Source: Silene conica (lineage: Eukaryota > Streptophyta > Magnoliopsida > Caryophyllales > Caryophyllaceae). Taken from it: a stretch of DNA of 64,000 bases. The stretch spans positions 7,073,001-7,137,000 of the forward strand of contig CM055318.2 in assembly GCA_029255685.2 (NCBI GenBank). Direction: 5' to 3'. Under the pieces are notes generated by a model. It was not told where the DNA came from. It saw only the letters and a program-made list of their open reading frames with translations, and searched no databases. Each line of letters opens with the position of its first letter. The stretch's first letter is position 1. Made by a program: the position numbers and the translations under genes. Positions 12,983 through 23,800 of the stretch are shown in pieces.

Positions 12983-14420
12983 ATGGTTGTTACTCCCCTT
13001 GTACATACTAGCTTGGGGGAAGCTAGTCGGTTTAGTAAGTTTCCTTTTACTTTTATTTGTATTTTCCCTTTCCCCATTAAACTTGTTGATTGATTGTCTC
13101 TTTGGTTCACATTGAGGACAATGTGAAGTTTAGCTTGGGGAACGGATCGCTTTGCTTTTTCTTTTTTATAGGTTAGTTATAAGTTTAATGATGGCAAGTT
13201 TCATGCTCTTTGGAATTTTTTGTGAGTCTTCTATGACGGAATTTTGGCTTACATGGGGATGTCTTGACATAGTAGGTAGAGAATGGATTTTTGATGTTTT
13301 TGGCTTGATCTTTTGGCATTGGCAACCTACAAAAATTGAAAGTTTTAGAACCTCCTAAGACCGTTACATCTTTTTTCGGTCTCATCTAGGTGTGTGAGTA
13401 GGTCTCCTCATGGCTTTGTGTTACACCAAAAGGCATAAATATGGTTTTTGTTCCACTTCATAGGCATTGCATTCATCTTGTGAGTATTTGTAAGCCTTTC
13501 ACATGATTCTATTTGCCCATTTTTGCCCCTTTACACATGTTTTTATTGATTTTCTAAGCTACACTCAAAATTACCTACCTTGTCAAGTTAGTAGCTTATT
13601 CATTGGTGTTTGGGTGCTCAATTGGGATATGGTTCAAATATTGCCTTTTGTCATTGTGATTGGCATTGAGAAAAAAAAAATGATGGTCAAAAAGTCGAAA
13701 AAAATATACCATCCATGAGAAAAAAGAAGAAAAAAAAAACAAACAAAAGAAAAGAAAGAAAAGAAGCATGAATTGAAAAGAAAAGGAAGAAGATAAAAAG
13801 TTTCCATGACATTCATCATAAAAATATTTGTTGGGAAATTCTCATATGCTTTGTCTTGATAAAAGAAGTCATTTTGCTAGTTTTGACTTCAACATCTTGG
13901 TAATGAGTTGGGTTCGATTTTGATTGAGCATCCTTGCTTTAATGGTTAGTTAATAGCTTGAATTAGCTCCAATTACCATAACTTACATGTTCCCTTTCTT
14001 ACCCATCACATATTGCTTCTTTCTTATGGCTTCTTTTGTATGCTTACATTTTGATTGCATTGACTATTGGATTTGAATGCTTACCATATTAGATTGCCGG
14101 CACAACTTCATGAGTCGAGGTTAGGAGAGTGTTTTCACATACAAACCTCCTTGACATTTATCTGTGTGTTTGAGTGTACCGTGAGAGTCCTTTGTCAAAA
14201 TGATCATGCAAAAGCCAAAGAGTCTAGATGAAATTCTATATGCTACGCCGTCATATAAATCTCAACCATGTATTGCATCTTTCCTATGCCCGTGTTGTCT
14301 TCGGGATTTTCGTCTCACAATTGTTTCATTAGCTAAAATTGGGATTTGTAATTGATGGGATTATGGAGATTCATTTGCTTGTCTTGGTTTATTTGAGCTT
14401 GCTTGAGGACAAGCAAGGGT
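12983..14420 (+). other. Athila 3' non-coding spacer with A-rich tract and PPT-like copies
   Basis: Non-coding DNA between the env-like frame and the 3' LTR. It contains an A/G-rich tract at about 13665-13800 and two phrases that resemble the polypurine tract (13011-13022 and 13131-13142). Long 3' spacers are typical of Athila. No host gene is visible. Confidence 0.7.
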
Positions 14421-14436
14421 TTAGCTTGGGGGAATT
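14421..14436 (+). other. Athila polypurine tract
   Basis: TTAGCTTGGGGGAATT lies directly before the TG of the 3' LTR, where plus-strand synthesis would be primed. Confidence 0.8.
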
Positions 14437-15931
14437 TGATATGCTCTATTTTTATATACTTTTCGTCCCCATTTTAGCTCATGTTTTATCATCGTTTACA
14501 TTATTCTTCAATGTTTATTGAGCTAATTCCGTGTTTTAGGTAATTTGTATGTGGTTTAGCGAATTTTTGTAGGAATTTCGGATTTCTCTTACATTTTGAC
14601 ATTTACCGAGCATCACGAAGCTAACCAAAGTCGAGACAAGCATTCTCCGGGTAGTAGAAGTGACGGAAAATAAAAGAAAGTCAAAGAAGTCAACCCTTGA
14701 AGAACATAATGAGCAAAGCATGACAACTCAAGCATTACATCATTCTTGCAACGTCACCCATGTTCCCAAATGTAAACAATTGACGAGATGCGGAGTATTT
14801 GGACAATGTTCTCACCCCAGTCGGGGTGGGCTGCCCCAGTGCACCGGGGTGGCTTTGATCACGGTGTTTTTTGGTCCAGATTCAAGGAATGCGTACGTCA
14901 TGTTCTTGCCCCGGTCCGGGGTGGCTGTAATCTACTCCGTCTCCTCATCACTATAAATACCCCATGCTTTCATTTATTTGAAAAATCATCAATTAGCATA
15001 AAAACCATCAAGTTTTAGGAACTTTTAGCTACATTAAAGCTTGTAAAAATTTACTCTTTGTTTTAGTTCATTTTCTTTATAAAAATAGTTCTTTGGTTAT
15101 TCAAGCATTTTCCGAAGCTATTCGCATTTCATCTTCCGAGTTCTTATTCCGTTAATTCCCGGTATTATCTTTCTTTACGGTTTTATTTCGTTATCGTCAT
15201 TATGTTTATCTTAGTTAATAGAATAGATAATCTAGTTCATAAAACCATGTGTGAGTAGTTTTTATATCTAGGGGGGAAACCATGCTAGATTAGTTGTTAG
15301 GTCATGTTAAATTATTGATTTTGCATTATCGTATGGTTGGTTATATACATGCTTGTTTCATTTGATTAATATATGATTTTGACCATGATTATTGATAAAT
15401 CATTATTCTCATCCTAAGACCGAAAGCCGGGATAGAACTTGATCATTCGATAGTTGTAGTCATAGTCATAATTGTTAATTGTGTTGTTCTTATCCTAAGA
15501 TCGAAAGTCGGGATAGATTTAGGCATGGCATGTTATAGTATTTTGTTCCAATATACGCGAGAGCTAATTGGTAATCAATCTACGGTTAAACTCTAGGCCG
15601 AGAGGAAATTGTTATAAACCTAATCAACTATCGACAATGTATTTCTTTAATTTGACATGACTAAGCTCCTATATGCATGTGTACCCCAATCCCCTAGATT
15701 CTTCCCCATAATCGTTTACATCTTTATTCTTATAATTTCCGTTTTAAGTAAATCTTCAATCAAAACAACAAACAACACGTAACCGACCTTGATAGAATTC
15801 TCTTCATAGCTAATTACAATTACATCACCGTCTCCCTGTGGTTCGACCCCTTCTTCCCTATCTACATTAATTTGTATGTTAGTCAAGTCTAGGGATTTTT
15901 ATCTTTGGCAGGTGTGCGATTAGCCTGACCA
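14437..15931 (+). repeat. Athila 3' LTR
   Basis: 1,495 bp, TGATATGCTC...CCTGACCA, about 99.6 % identical to the 5' LTR. Followed by TATTT (target repeat) and the right arm of the split MITE. Confidence 0.95.
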
Positions 15932-16018
15932 TATTTGGTTGTTAAATGGTTACAAAATCCCGTTTTATTATTTCAGACCAAAAGTGACGGTCTGAAACAA
16001 GAATTTGTGATTTTTTAA

Positions 16019-16725
16019 AGACAAGAATCATGAAAAGGGGATAATTATAGAAAAGAGGGGTCACTGACTCACTGGTCTTGGGGCATCAAGAGTCTAGTCT
16101 GTGGGCTAGAATTGATAAAGGAGAATACGGGATGGAAGCCGGGAAGCCAGTCTTCTCTGAATGTTTGGTCCTCGAAGTAAGTTGATTCCACAAAATGAGG
16201 TTCTGTCCATGGATTATGCCCATTTGTATGATCTTCGGGTAAGTGAGCTTATTCGTGATCAATGCAGGTGGGATGAGAGGAGGCTTAGGGAGTTATTTCA
16301 GGAGGAAACAATCAATAAAATTTTGGCGTTACCCATTTGTTTCACATAGAAGGATGATGTGATGTTTTGGACGGGGAGTAGCACGGGGAGCTATACGGTG
16401 AAAAGTGGGATGGAAAAGTTTTTGACTCTTTTTTTGAGAGCAGGAAATCGAGCAGGGATGTGAGAAGAATGATTAGCTTGAGAGGGGATTTTTGGAGGAA
16501 AAGGTTGTGGAAGCTCCCGGGCCTTAAGAAATGGACGATTCTGGTTAGGAAGATCATTACGGGATCGTTGCCGATTGGTGAGGAGTTCCGGAAAAGAGGG
16601 CTAAGTTACGAAACCTGTTGTTGTTTTTGTAAGAGGGACTCAGTTGATGTTGAAACTCTTCAACATATTTTTAGGGATTGCCCGGTGTCCTTAAGGATTT
16701 GGCGGGGATCGATTCTGGGAGGTTA
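16019..16725 (+). pseudogene. LINE (L1-type) ORF2 remnant, right piece with zf-RVT domain
   Basis: Continuation of the LINE at 3105-3245. Around 16075-16350 the frames give GEYGMEAGKPVFSE-like and HLYDLRVSELIRDQ-like text, typical of the region between RT and the end of ORF2. From about 16480 to 16720 one frame reads FWRKRLWKLPGLKKWTILVR, SLPIGEEFRKRGLSYETCC and LQHIFRDCPVSLRIWRGS, the zf-RVT domain (CxxC...H...C) common at LINE C-termini. Several frame changes and stops are present, so it is dead. A domesticated zf-RVT gene is less likely because the reading frame is not continuous. Confidence 0.75.
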
Positions 16726-17851
16726 AGGTAAAATTTGCAAAATATAACTTTGAGAGGTTCAGAAACAAATTTAGAATAAATTGAAAATATGGGACGTAAC
16801 AAGTAAAATAGGGGACAAAATATTGCAATTTCCTTTAGGTCACTGCCAATCTGCCATTACATCACTCTATTGATTTTCTCGTTGGAGCTTCGAACTATTT
16901 TGAGACGGAGTATCTATTTCATCTTTAAAACAAATTCAAATATTACAGCTACGTATCGGAAGAAAAATCAAAATTATAGTGCCCTTATGAGCTATTTTAA
17001 GATGAGCATTTTTTTATCTTTAAAACGATTTCAAATAATACCCCGGTGTAGCATTTAAGAAATAAAATTTTAATTTTATTTTAAGAGTGTTATTTTAGTC
17101 TCTTTAAGATTATTTGTGTATGAATATTTGAATTTGTGTAATATTTATTACTACCTAAGTTCTAATGCAATGTTTCACGAGTATAATTGTAGTCCTTTGT
17201 AAGTGTAAATCAGTTCGTAATTTTAGTTCTCTACGACAATAATTTTAGTCCTTTACATGTGTAATCTTAGTCCGGTAACTTTTTTTTATTTTAACCACCC
17301 CGACAACCACCTCCTACAACCCCACCACCTTTCCGGCCCCACCTCACCCGATCCTCCCACCGTAGCACCACCAGCCCCCACCTCCATCTCCAACCACCAC
17401 CCACCTCTCTACTTTTCGCCCAACAGCTCCACGAGCCGTCAGCCCGTCACCAACAACCATCCATCTCCAAAACGTCCCTACTCTCCTTCACGACAACCAC
17501 AAACAACCACCACCACCGACGACACATCTGCGACAAAACACAAAAAAAAACCCAGACCTGAAAAGAAGAAAGTGGGAAAAGGAAAGGCCCAGTGATGGGT
17601 TATCAGGGTGGCGGCTGCCTGAGAATAGGAAGGGCAGTGTTAGGACGATGGAAAGGAGAGAGTAAGGCCGCGTCAGGTGTGGTGGTCTGTTGGTCGGACA
17701 TATTTGTAGCTGCAGTAAAAGAACACATCTTCAATTCTATGTTACAGCAAAACGTGAGAATGTGCAATGTTCATCCAATTGTTTAGTTAGATCTTTCTTG
17801 TGGATCCTTGATGTTGCACACATCAGATACAGATAATTTGTTAATACATAA
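16726..17851. other. intergenic, low-complexity C-rich tract
   Basis: Positions 16726-17270 are AT-rich with phrases such as TTTTAGTCCTTTACATG repeated loosely. Positions 17285-17560 are a CCA/CAACC-rich tract similar in style to 23760-24060. Its open frame looks like simple sequence, not a protein. No gene recognised. Confidence 0.5.
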
Positions 17852-20800
17852 TCATGTGTCGGAGCATTGAGCCTTTCTCATAGTACCATCCTCATCGGAA
17901 ACAGGATACAACTCGGCACTCTCAATCATCTCTTTAAGTCTTTCGCGCCCCAAATATGTAAGCACCTGTAAACATCATGCAGAGGAAGTCAACTAAACCA
18001 AAAGATGCTCCTGTAAAACAAACGAATGACTCGATGGAATTTGTACAAAGCATTATTCGAGGAACATAACTTGGGGGTACCCAAAAACACGATGCCTTAG
18101 CCCACTGACACCAAACAAAACGAAAGTCTCGGGAGTGGCTGGCTATATTCGTGGATTCATTCACCTCAAACACAGCCGGCAACAGCTAGCTAAAGCTGCA
18201 CATTTCCGAAGTGCTTTCTTCTCGCGTCCCATCGAATTACATTTGCAAAAAGAAAAAAAGGATCCACCCACTGACTCCCTTTCCAACACATTAAACAAAC
18301 ATTAGGATACGCTCATACGCCTATGTCAATCTAATGCGTGATGAGGATTAATTTCTGCAACACGATAGTCAAATAAAACACAGGCCTTAGGATGGAGTTC
18401 TAAATTCCAAATTCCATTCAGACACCAGCCTACTTGCCAGTATGCTCCTAAGTCCTAAGAGGGCCAACTGTTGATCTTCGTCTCACTTTACCAAACCTTC
18501 TTCTCCAGTCCTCAATCTCAGCCCACAAAATGGTCGACTTATACTATACAGCTCAGATGAGTGACAACTTCCCATAACCTTCTTTAAAATCTTAGCAACG
18601 CCCGGAGAGACCCTAGAAAGTGACTATGTACAAGGCATGATTTACTGTTGAGCTAATGTGAAAATGTAGCCAACTTCCCATGTATGCTTGACAGCTAGAG
18701 CCGACATTTTGACGCGCCAAGCAACAAATAGGAAAACGAATCAGCAAGTTAGTGCTAAGGTTCTTCAACCCAATTTATTAAATAGGTCAACATAGCTAGC
18801 ATCACTATTTGAATGGGGTAATAGGATTAAGATTTCGAAGATGAAGATGATACACTTCAACACATTTAATACATTTTCGAAAAAAAAAAGACCTTTGTGG
18901 AGTTTAGTAAAAAGACTACATTTAAAGGTGCCACAAAAGGTAGACTAAAATCAGATACAGAAACCGAAAAATACAGTAGAACTTGTCTAAGCCATTTTTT
19001 CGACAAACACGGAACAAAACACAGCCTATTATCAATTTCACTTGAATGGACAGGTGAACCATACTATTTGACAACATCTACCTCCAGTTTGAACAAGAAC
19101 GGCAGATTACTCCTACTCTCATGGGTGTGAAGAAGGAACGATTTAATTACTGCACTACTTATGGAAAGCAGATAAACAATTTACAGGAAACCATTAAACC
19201 AACAATTTGTGAGCATCAACAAAAAACAAAAGCTCGGTGAAACCCACGATGCCTTAAGAAGTATCAATAGAACTTATGTTTATATGTAACAGAGAATGTG
19301 GTCATAGAAACTTATTTCCAGTAACCAGATATAATGCAGGAGCAACCAGGGTCTAATTTAAGCTTAGAGCATATTTAAAGCTCGCCAATCCATGACTTGA
19401 CAAGTTGACAATGATCTAAATTCAATAACCAAAGTACTAAACATCCTCACCTCATTTGCATCTTTGAAATCAACCTCGTTTTTCTTGGGCCACTTAACTC
19501 GCCAGCATCTACAAATTAAAAACAGAATGTCAGAAATACTTCAATTCCACAAGTAGCTGGCAGCGAAATAGATCAGACAAACATCAATGAATTAACCTCT
19601 CTCTCCCCAGACGACGTGCAAGCTCTTCAGCTAATGCCTGACCAGGTTGGTCTCCATCGGTTGCTAGAATAATTCTAGAAGCCTAACACAATGTTGGGAT
19701 AGTGAAGAGTTTTGTTAATCATTTATTTTTACAATGGAAGCAATTCAAGCATAGTAGTTTACTAACCTTCTCAAAATACTCCTTGCAATTCCACAGATAC
19801 CAATATGCTGTGTCCTAGCTTCAGCAAAATACATGGAAAGCACTGACAACGTCAAATAAAGCTACCATAGTTTGTTTTTAAGAAGTAATCAAACACACAA
19901 TTGTAACACAAAATAAATGTTAAAAATAATCGAACTGCGGACAGAAAAACAATATTGGTGCCATTAATACTTTTTCACCTGTTATTTAATGTTTTCTTCT
20001 CACTATACCCATCGAGTTCTTAGAGCAAGAAAATATCCTTATCTGATATTTGAGAGATTCAAACATACTGAGTATATATTTTACTTCTAAAGGTCTAATT
20101 TGTGAATAATGTAACGGGCATTAAAGCGCCACTGTCAAAAGATGAATAATATTGAGATGCACATGTTGCTGTGAATGTGTCATCATACAAAGAAGGCTCG
20201 AGTAAGAAAAGTGGGGATTAGGGAGAGTAGGAACTGCACCCTACTTAAGATGAGATACACGTAAAACGTCTAAGTTATTAAGTTGGTTTGGATTTGCGAG
20301 ACCCCAATTATGAGCCTTAAAGCATGGGGAAAAGATATAATTGTTTTGGGCAAGGGAGGACCCAATAAAACAAGGAGGACCCAATAAAACAAGGATACAT
20401 ATATGCGACTTGAGCTTTCCAAGGACAATAAAATATGGGGTTGGAGAAGCAGTGTGGAGGAAATATGTTGATTTATTGTTGATGTTGTTCCTTCAAATTG
20501 CTTAAAAAAAGATTTTCAATCATCTTTACTTGTATATCCACTATATTTGTTATCGTCTTCTCCTAACCTTATTTTCCTTCTCTCATTTTTTCATTATATG
20601 TAGGCCATTGATGGTAGTGAGCCATTTTACAAATTTGACTATCTTCTTTCAAATCTCACTAGTCCAGAATAAACGAGCTACTCCGGATGGCCATGAAAAG
20701 TTAAAATAGAGGTGTCCAACTTCTATGATCTAATATGGAACATTGAGCCGTATCGGAGTAATTAAATCCTAAATATCGAATCAAATTAGCTGGATAATGT

Positions 20801-23800
20801 CCAATACGTTAAATATGTGCACCCTATAGCAGCCCTTCCAAATGGTAATAGAAAGTGACTTTGGCTTCAACGAGTTTTATTTACCCAACATCTCCTAAAG
20901 TTGAGGTAGACGGATAACAAATTCCTATGGTAGAAGTGTAGTACTGGGAGAGCTCGGATTTCTTTCAAACTGGAAACCTTGAAGCTCGCAAGAAACATGC
21001 AGTTTCAATAGAACCTACCATGTAACTATCTTATCAACTTTTTGTCAAGTTGCCACAAAATCACGTACACAAAAGAGATATAGAAAGATAGAAACATAAA
21101 GCCATATTGTTCATCTGGTAAGCCCTATACCATTTGAGATTTTGAGACATTTAAAGCTCCAGCTAAAGTTAAATTTCTTGATAGCGTACGTATGGCGTCC
21201 ACAGCATGCATAGGAGGACATGCCAGCATAAAAAATACTAAATCCTCCAAACTGATTCCATAAAGACAATTGTCAAGTGTGTTATTTTTCTTACTCTATT
21301 AAGCAAATGGCTGGGTAAACAAGTAACAGAAGTTTAGCCTGGCCTAAAGGAAATCTTCAACTTGAACGTCTTCTTTATATGTTGTTAGTTTTTGTTTTTT
21401 TGTAGAGGGGAAGGTGGTAAGTCCCTCAGCCTTAAGAACATTGATACAAACAATACATTATCTGGGTCTCATCTTCCTCGATGTTACATCATCAAAAATC
21501 TTTGTAAAAGCCTCAAAAAAAAAAAAAATCTCTGTAAAAGCATGTTCCCTAATTCACTGATTTTTTCTATTCTGCTCACATTTTAAAAAGATAAGAAAAA
21601 TTTGCAGAAAAGGGAAATAAATGCAGCAATTATCAGCAGAGCACATTCCCATAATAAAGAAACAACAACAAAGCTTTAGTCCCAAAATGATTTGCGGTAG
21701 GCCAACATATCCTTTCAAGCCGTCACTGAGAAGTAAAATAATGAAAAGGAAAGAGCGAAGGAAAACAAGATTTAAAATTAAACAAAAGAAAAAAAACATA
21801 TAAATAAAACCAAGGGATAATGTTTACACCCTAGATGACATACAAAAGAAAAGAAAAAAAAACAGGTACAATTTAAACCTGATCAGGAGTTGGTAGGTCT
21901 TTTCCAGACACTTTGTGTGGGGCCCCATCAGGCACACTTACACAGTTGAGAAAGCCAGCTTCTTCCAAGGAAAGCTTGTCAATCTCTCCCTCAACCTACA
22001 AGCAATAAGTTAGAAAAAAACTAATATGAATATTATTCCTGAAGGATCAATTGAGTACTCACAATGATGATTTCAGTCGCATTCCGTATATCATCAATCC
22101 CATAGAATATTTTTTCTGTAGCTTTTTCCTGCAGACAATAACAAGTGTCATGGATTCATAATAAGACTATGTTATGTCCCAAATTACAGATCAGTCTAAT
22201 TACAATAAAATATGGGTATCCATTTACGCAGTACACATTTTACTCATCGCAGTATGCCTTTTACCATGTTGCCCCTCTCACTTCCCACCCTTATTTCTTG
22301 TCCTCTCTATTCTTCATTACTCTCTCATCTCCTCCCCATTGACCAACCATTCACCACCGCCCACCATCTACTTGTCTACTACTACACCGTGTAGAGAAAT
22401 TTTACAAAAAATTAAAACCCATTGATTGTAAAATAAATCACTGTAGAACGTTTATCAAAAATAAAAACAAAATTCATTTATTGTACTGCACTGTACAAAA
22501 ATAAGTATTGTTTAAAACACAAAAACTAAACAAAAAATAAAATTCAATCGAAGTACTACGACCTAGGTTGCACGAAAACGGACACGGACACGGACACGGA
22601 CACGACACGGACACGGGACACGGCACTCCGATTTTTTTAGGACACGGGACACGGCAAAAAAAGTTAATATACATATTAAAATAAAGGGAATTTAAAATTC
22701 ATTACAACCAACATATAAAATTTGGTCATTTAAAGGTAACAAAGTCATAAAATGATAATCAATACTAAGGTCTTATACGTCAAAATTAAATATGTTTAAC
22801 AAAATAGACCGAATTTTAAATAAACATTCAAGTCGTACAAAATAAATAAAAAAACATGATTGATTTAAGGTTTCAAATTACAAACACCACGAAGTATCAC
22901 TATCCGATGCACTATCGTTAAACTCGCCATTTTCACCAAAGAGCAATATTCCATTTTGGGCTCACCATTGTGGGCTCATCCTCATTCACGCTGTACTTTT
23001 ATTTATAGAAAATAAAATGGAACCACTACCACTTAATTCTCCAACCAAAATAATTCTTATTTTATGAAAAAACTAACCCTAATTTTTCATTTTCAATTTT
23101 GTCACCAACATCATCATCTAACCTCTGCCATCATCATCAGCTATAATCCATTTTTATATGAAACAAAATATTCAAATTTTACTTCCTTAAATTTAAAGAA
23201 AGCTCAAATTCAGTTTGATTCAATACACCAATTTGTTTCCAAAGTCATTCTATACACCAATTTGATTCAATTTTCTCACTACAAGAACCAAAATAACAAT
23301 AGATTGATTCAATTTGATTCATGCCACAATATTGCAATATCACGACATCACAACATCACAATATCAATTTATTTTGAATCTGCGGCGGCCGGCGAGGATA
23401 GGTGGCGGCGGCCGGCGAGGGAGGTGACGAAAGGAACTGACGATTTAGGTTTTTGTTTTCAATTAGGTTTTTGTCTAAATGGGGATAAATTAGATCTGGG
23501 AACTAAAATTGGGGTTTATGTTGTTATTGCCTTATTGGCCGTGTCCTACCAACACGGGCCGTGTCCGACAGAAATTAGCCGTGTCCGACACGTCTATCTT
23601 TTAAAAAAAACCGACGACACGGTTTTTGGAGTGTCCGACACTTTAGGAGCCGTGTCCTAGGCGTGTCCGTGTCCGACACGTGTCGGACACGCCGAGGCAA
23701 AAATTTTGCCGTGTCCGTGCAACGTAGACTACGACTATGCAATAGAAAAACAGCCACCATATTCAGTAAACTCACCAACCACCCCACCACCAACTTCCAC

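Larger units (their letters stand above)
3370..15936 (+). mobile_element. Athila-type Ty3/gypsy LTR retrotransposon, nearly whole and young
   Basis: The element spans 3375-15931 (12,557 bp). It has two 1,495 bp LTRs of equal length, TG...CA ends and a near-identical 5 bp target repeat (CATTT at 3370-3374, TATTT at 15932-15936). Order of parts: LTR, primer site for tRNA-Asp, gag-protease frame, pol (RT, RNase H, integrase), long spacer, env-like Athila ORF, long 3' spacer, polypurine tract, LTR. The Gag phrase LFPFSLKDKAKVWINSL and the extra ORF after pol place it in the Athila lineage. The LTRs differ at about six sites (about 0.4 %). At commonly used plant rates that means an insertion some 0.15-0.3 million years ago. 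The element looks almost whole, with about one or two breaks in its coding part. Confidence 0.93.
3246..16018. mobile_element. Mutator-like MITE (~193 bp) split by the Athila element
   Basis: A perfect 9 bp direct repeat ATTTTTTAA lies at 3246-3254 and 16010-16018. The MITE itself is 3255-3374 plus 15937-16009. Its arms are inverted repeats: the left arm reads CTTGCTTCAGACC, then TTGGTCTGAAATAATAAGAC, then GGGATTTTTAACCAT. The right arm read on the other strand gives CTTGTTTCAGACC, TTGGTCTGAAATAATAAAAC and GGGATTTTGTAACCAT. The right end is GAATTTGTG, also seen in the MITE at 47725-47920. A 9 bp duplication fits Mutator-like elements. No protein is encoded, so it is non-autonomous. Confidence 0.85.

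Noticed and set aside
16161-16726. zf-RVT frame as a possible host RNase H-like gene
   Set aside because: The coding text changes frame and contains stops, and it continues a LINE remnant on the other side of the nest.
17257-17595. Proline/histidine-rich frame
   Set aside because: Product of a CCA/CAACC simple-sequence tract; similar tracts recur at 23760-24060.
22560-22655. GGACAC array as a possible CRISPR or telomere-like array
   Set aside because: Contiguous degenerate short units without spacers, inside a plant DNA transposon.
23064-23660. 198-codon frame in a primase intron
   Set aside because: Low-complexity, lies across the interior and right minisatellite of a transposon, no recognisable protein.
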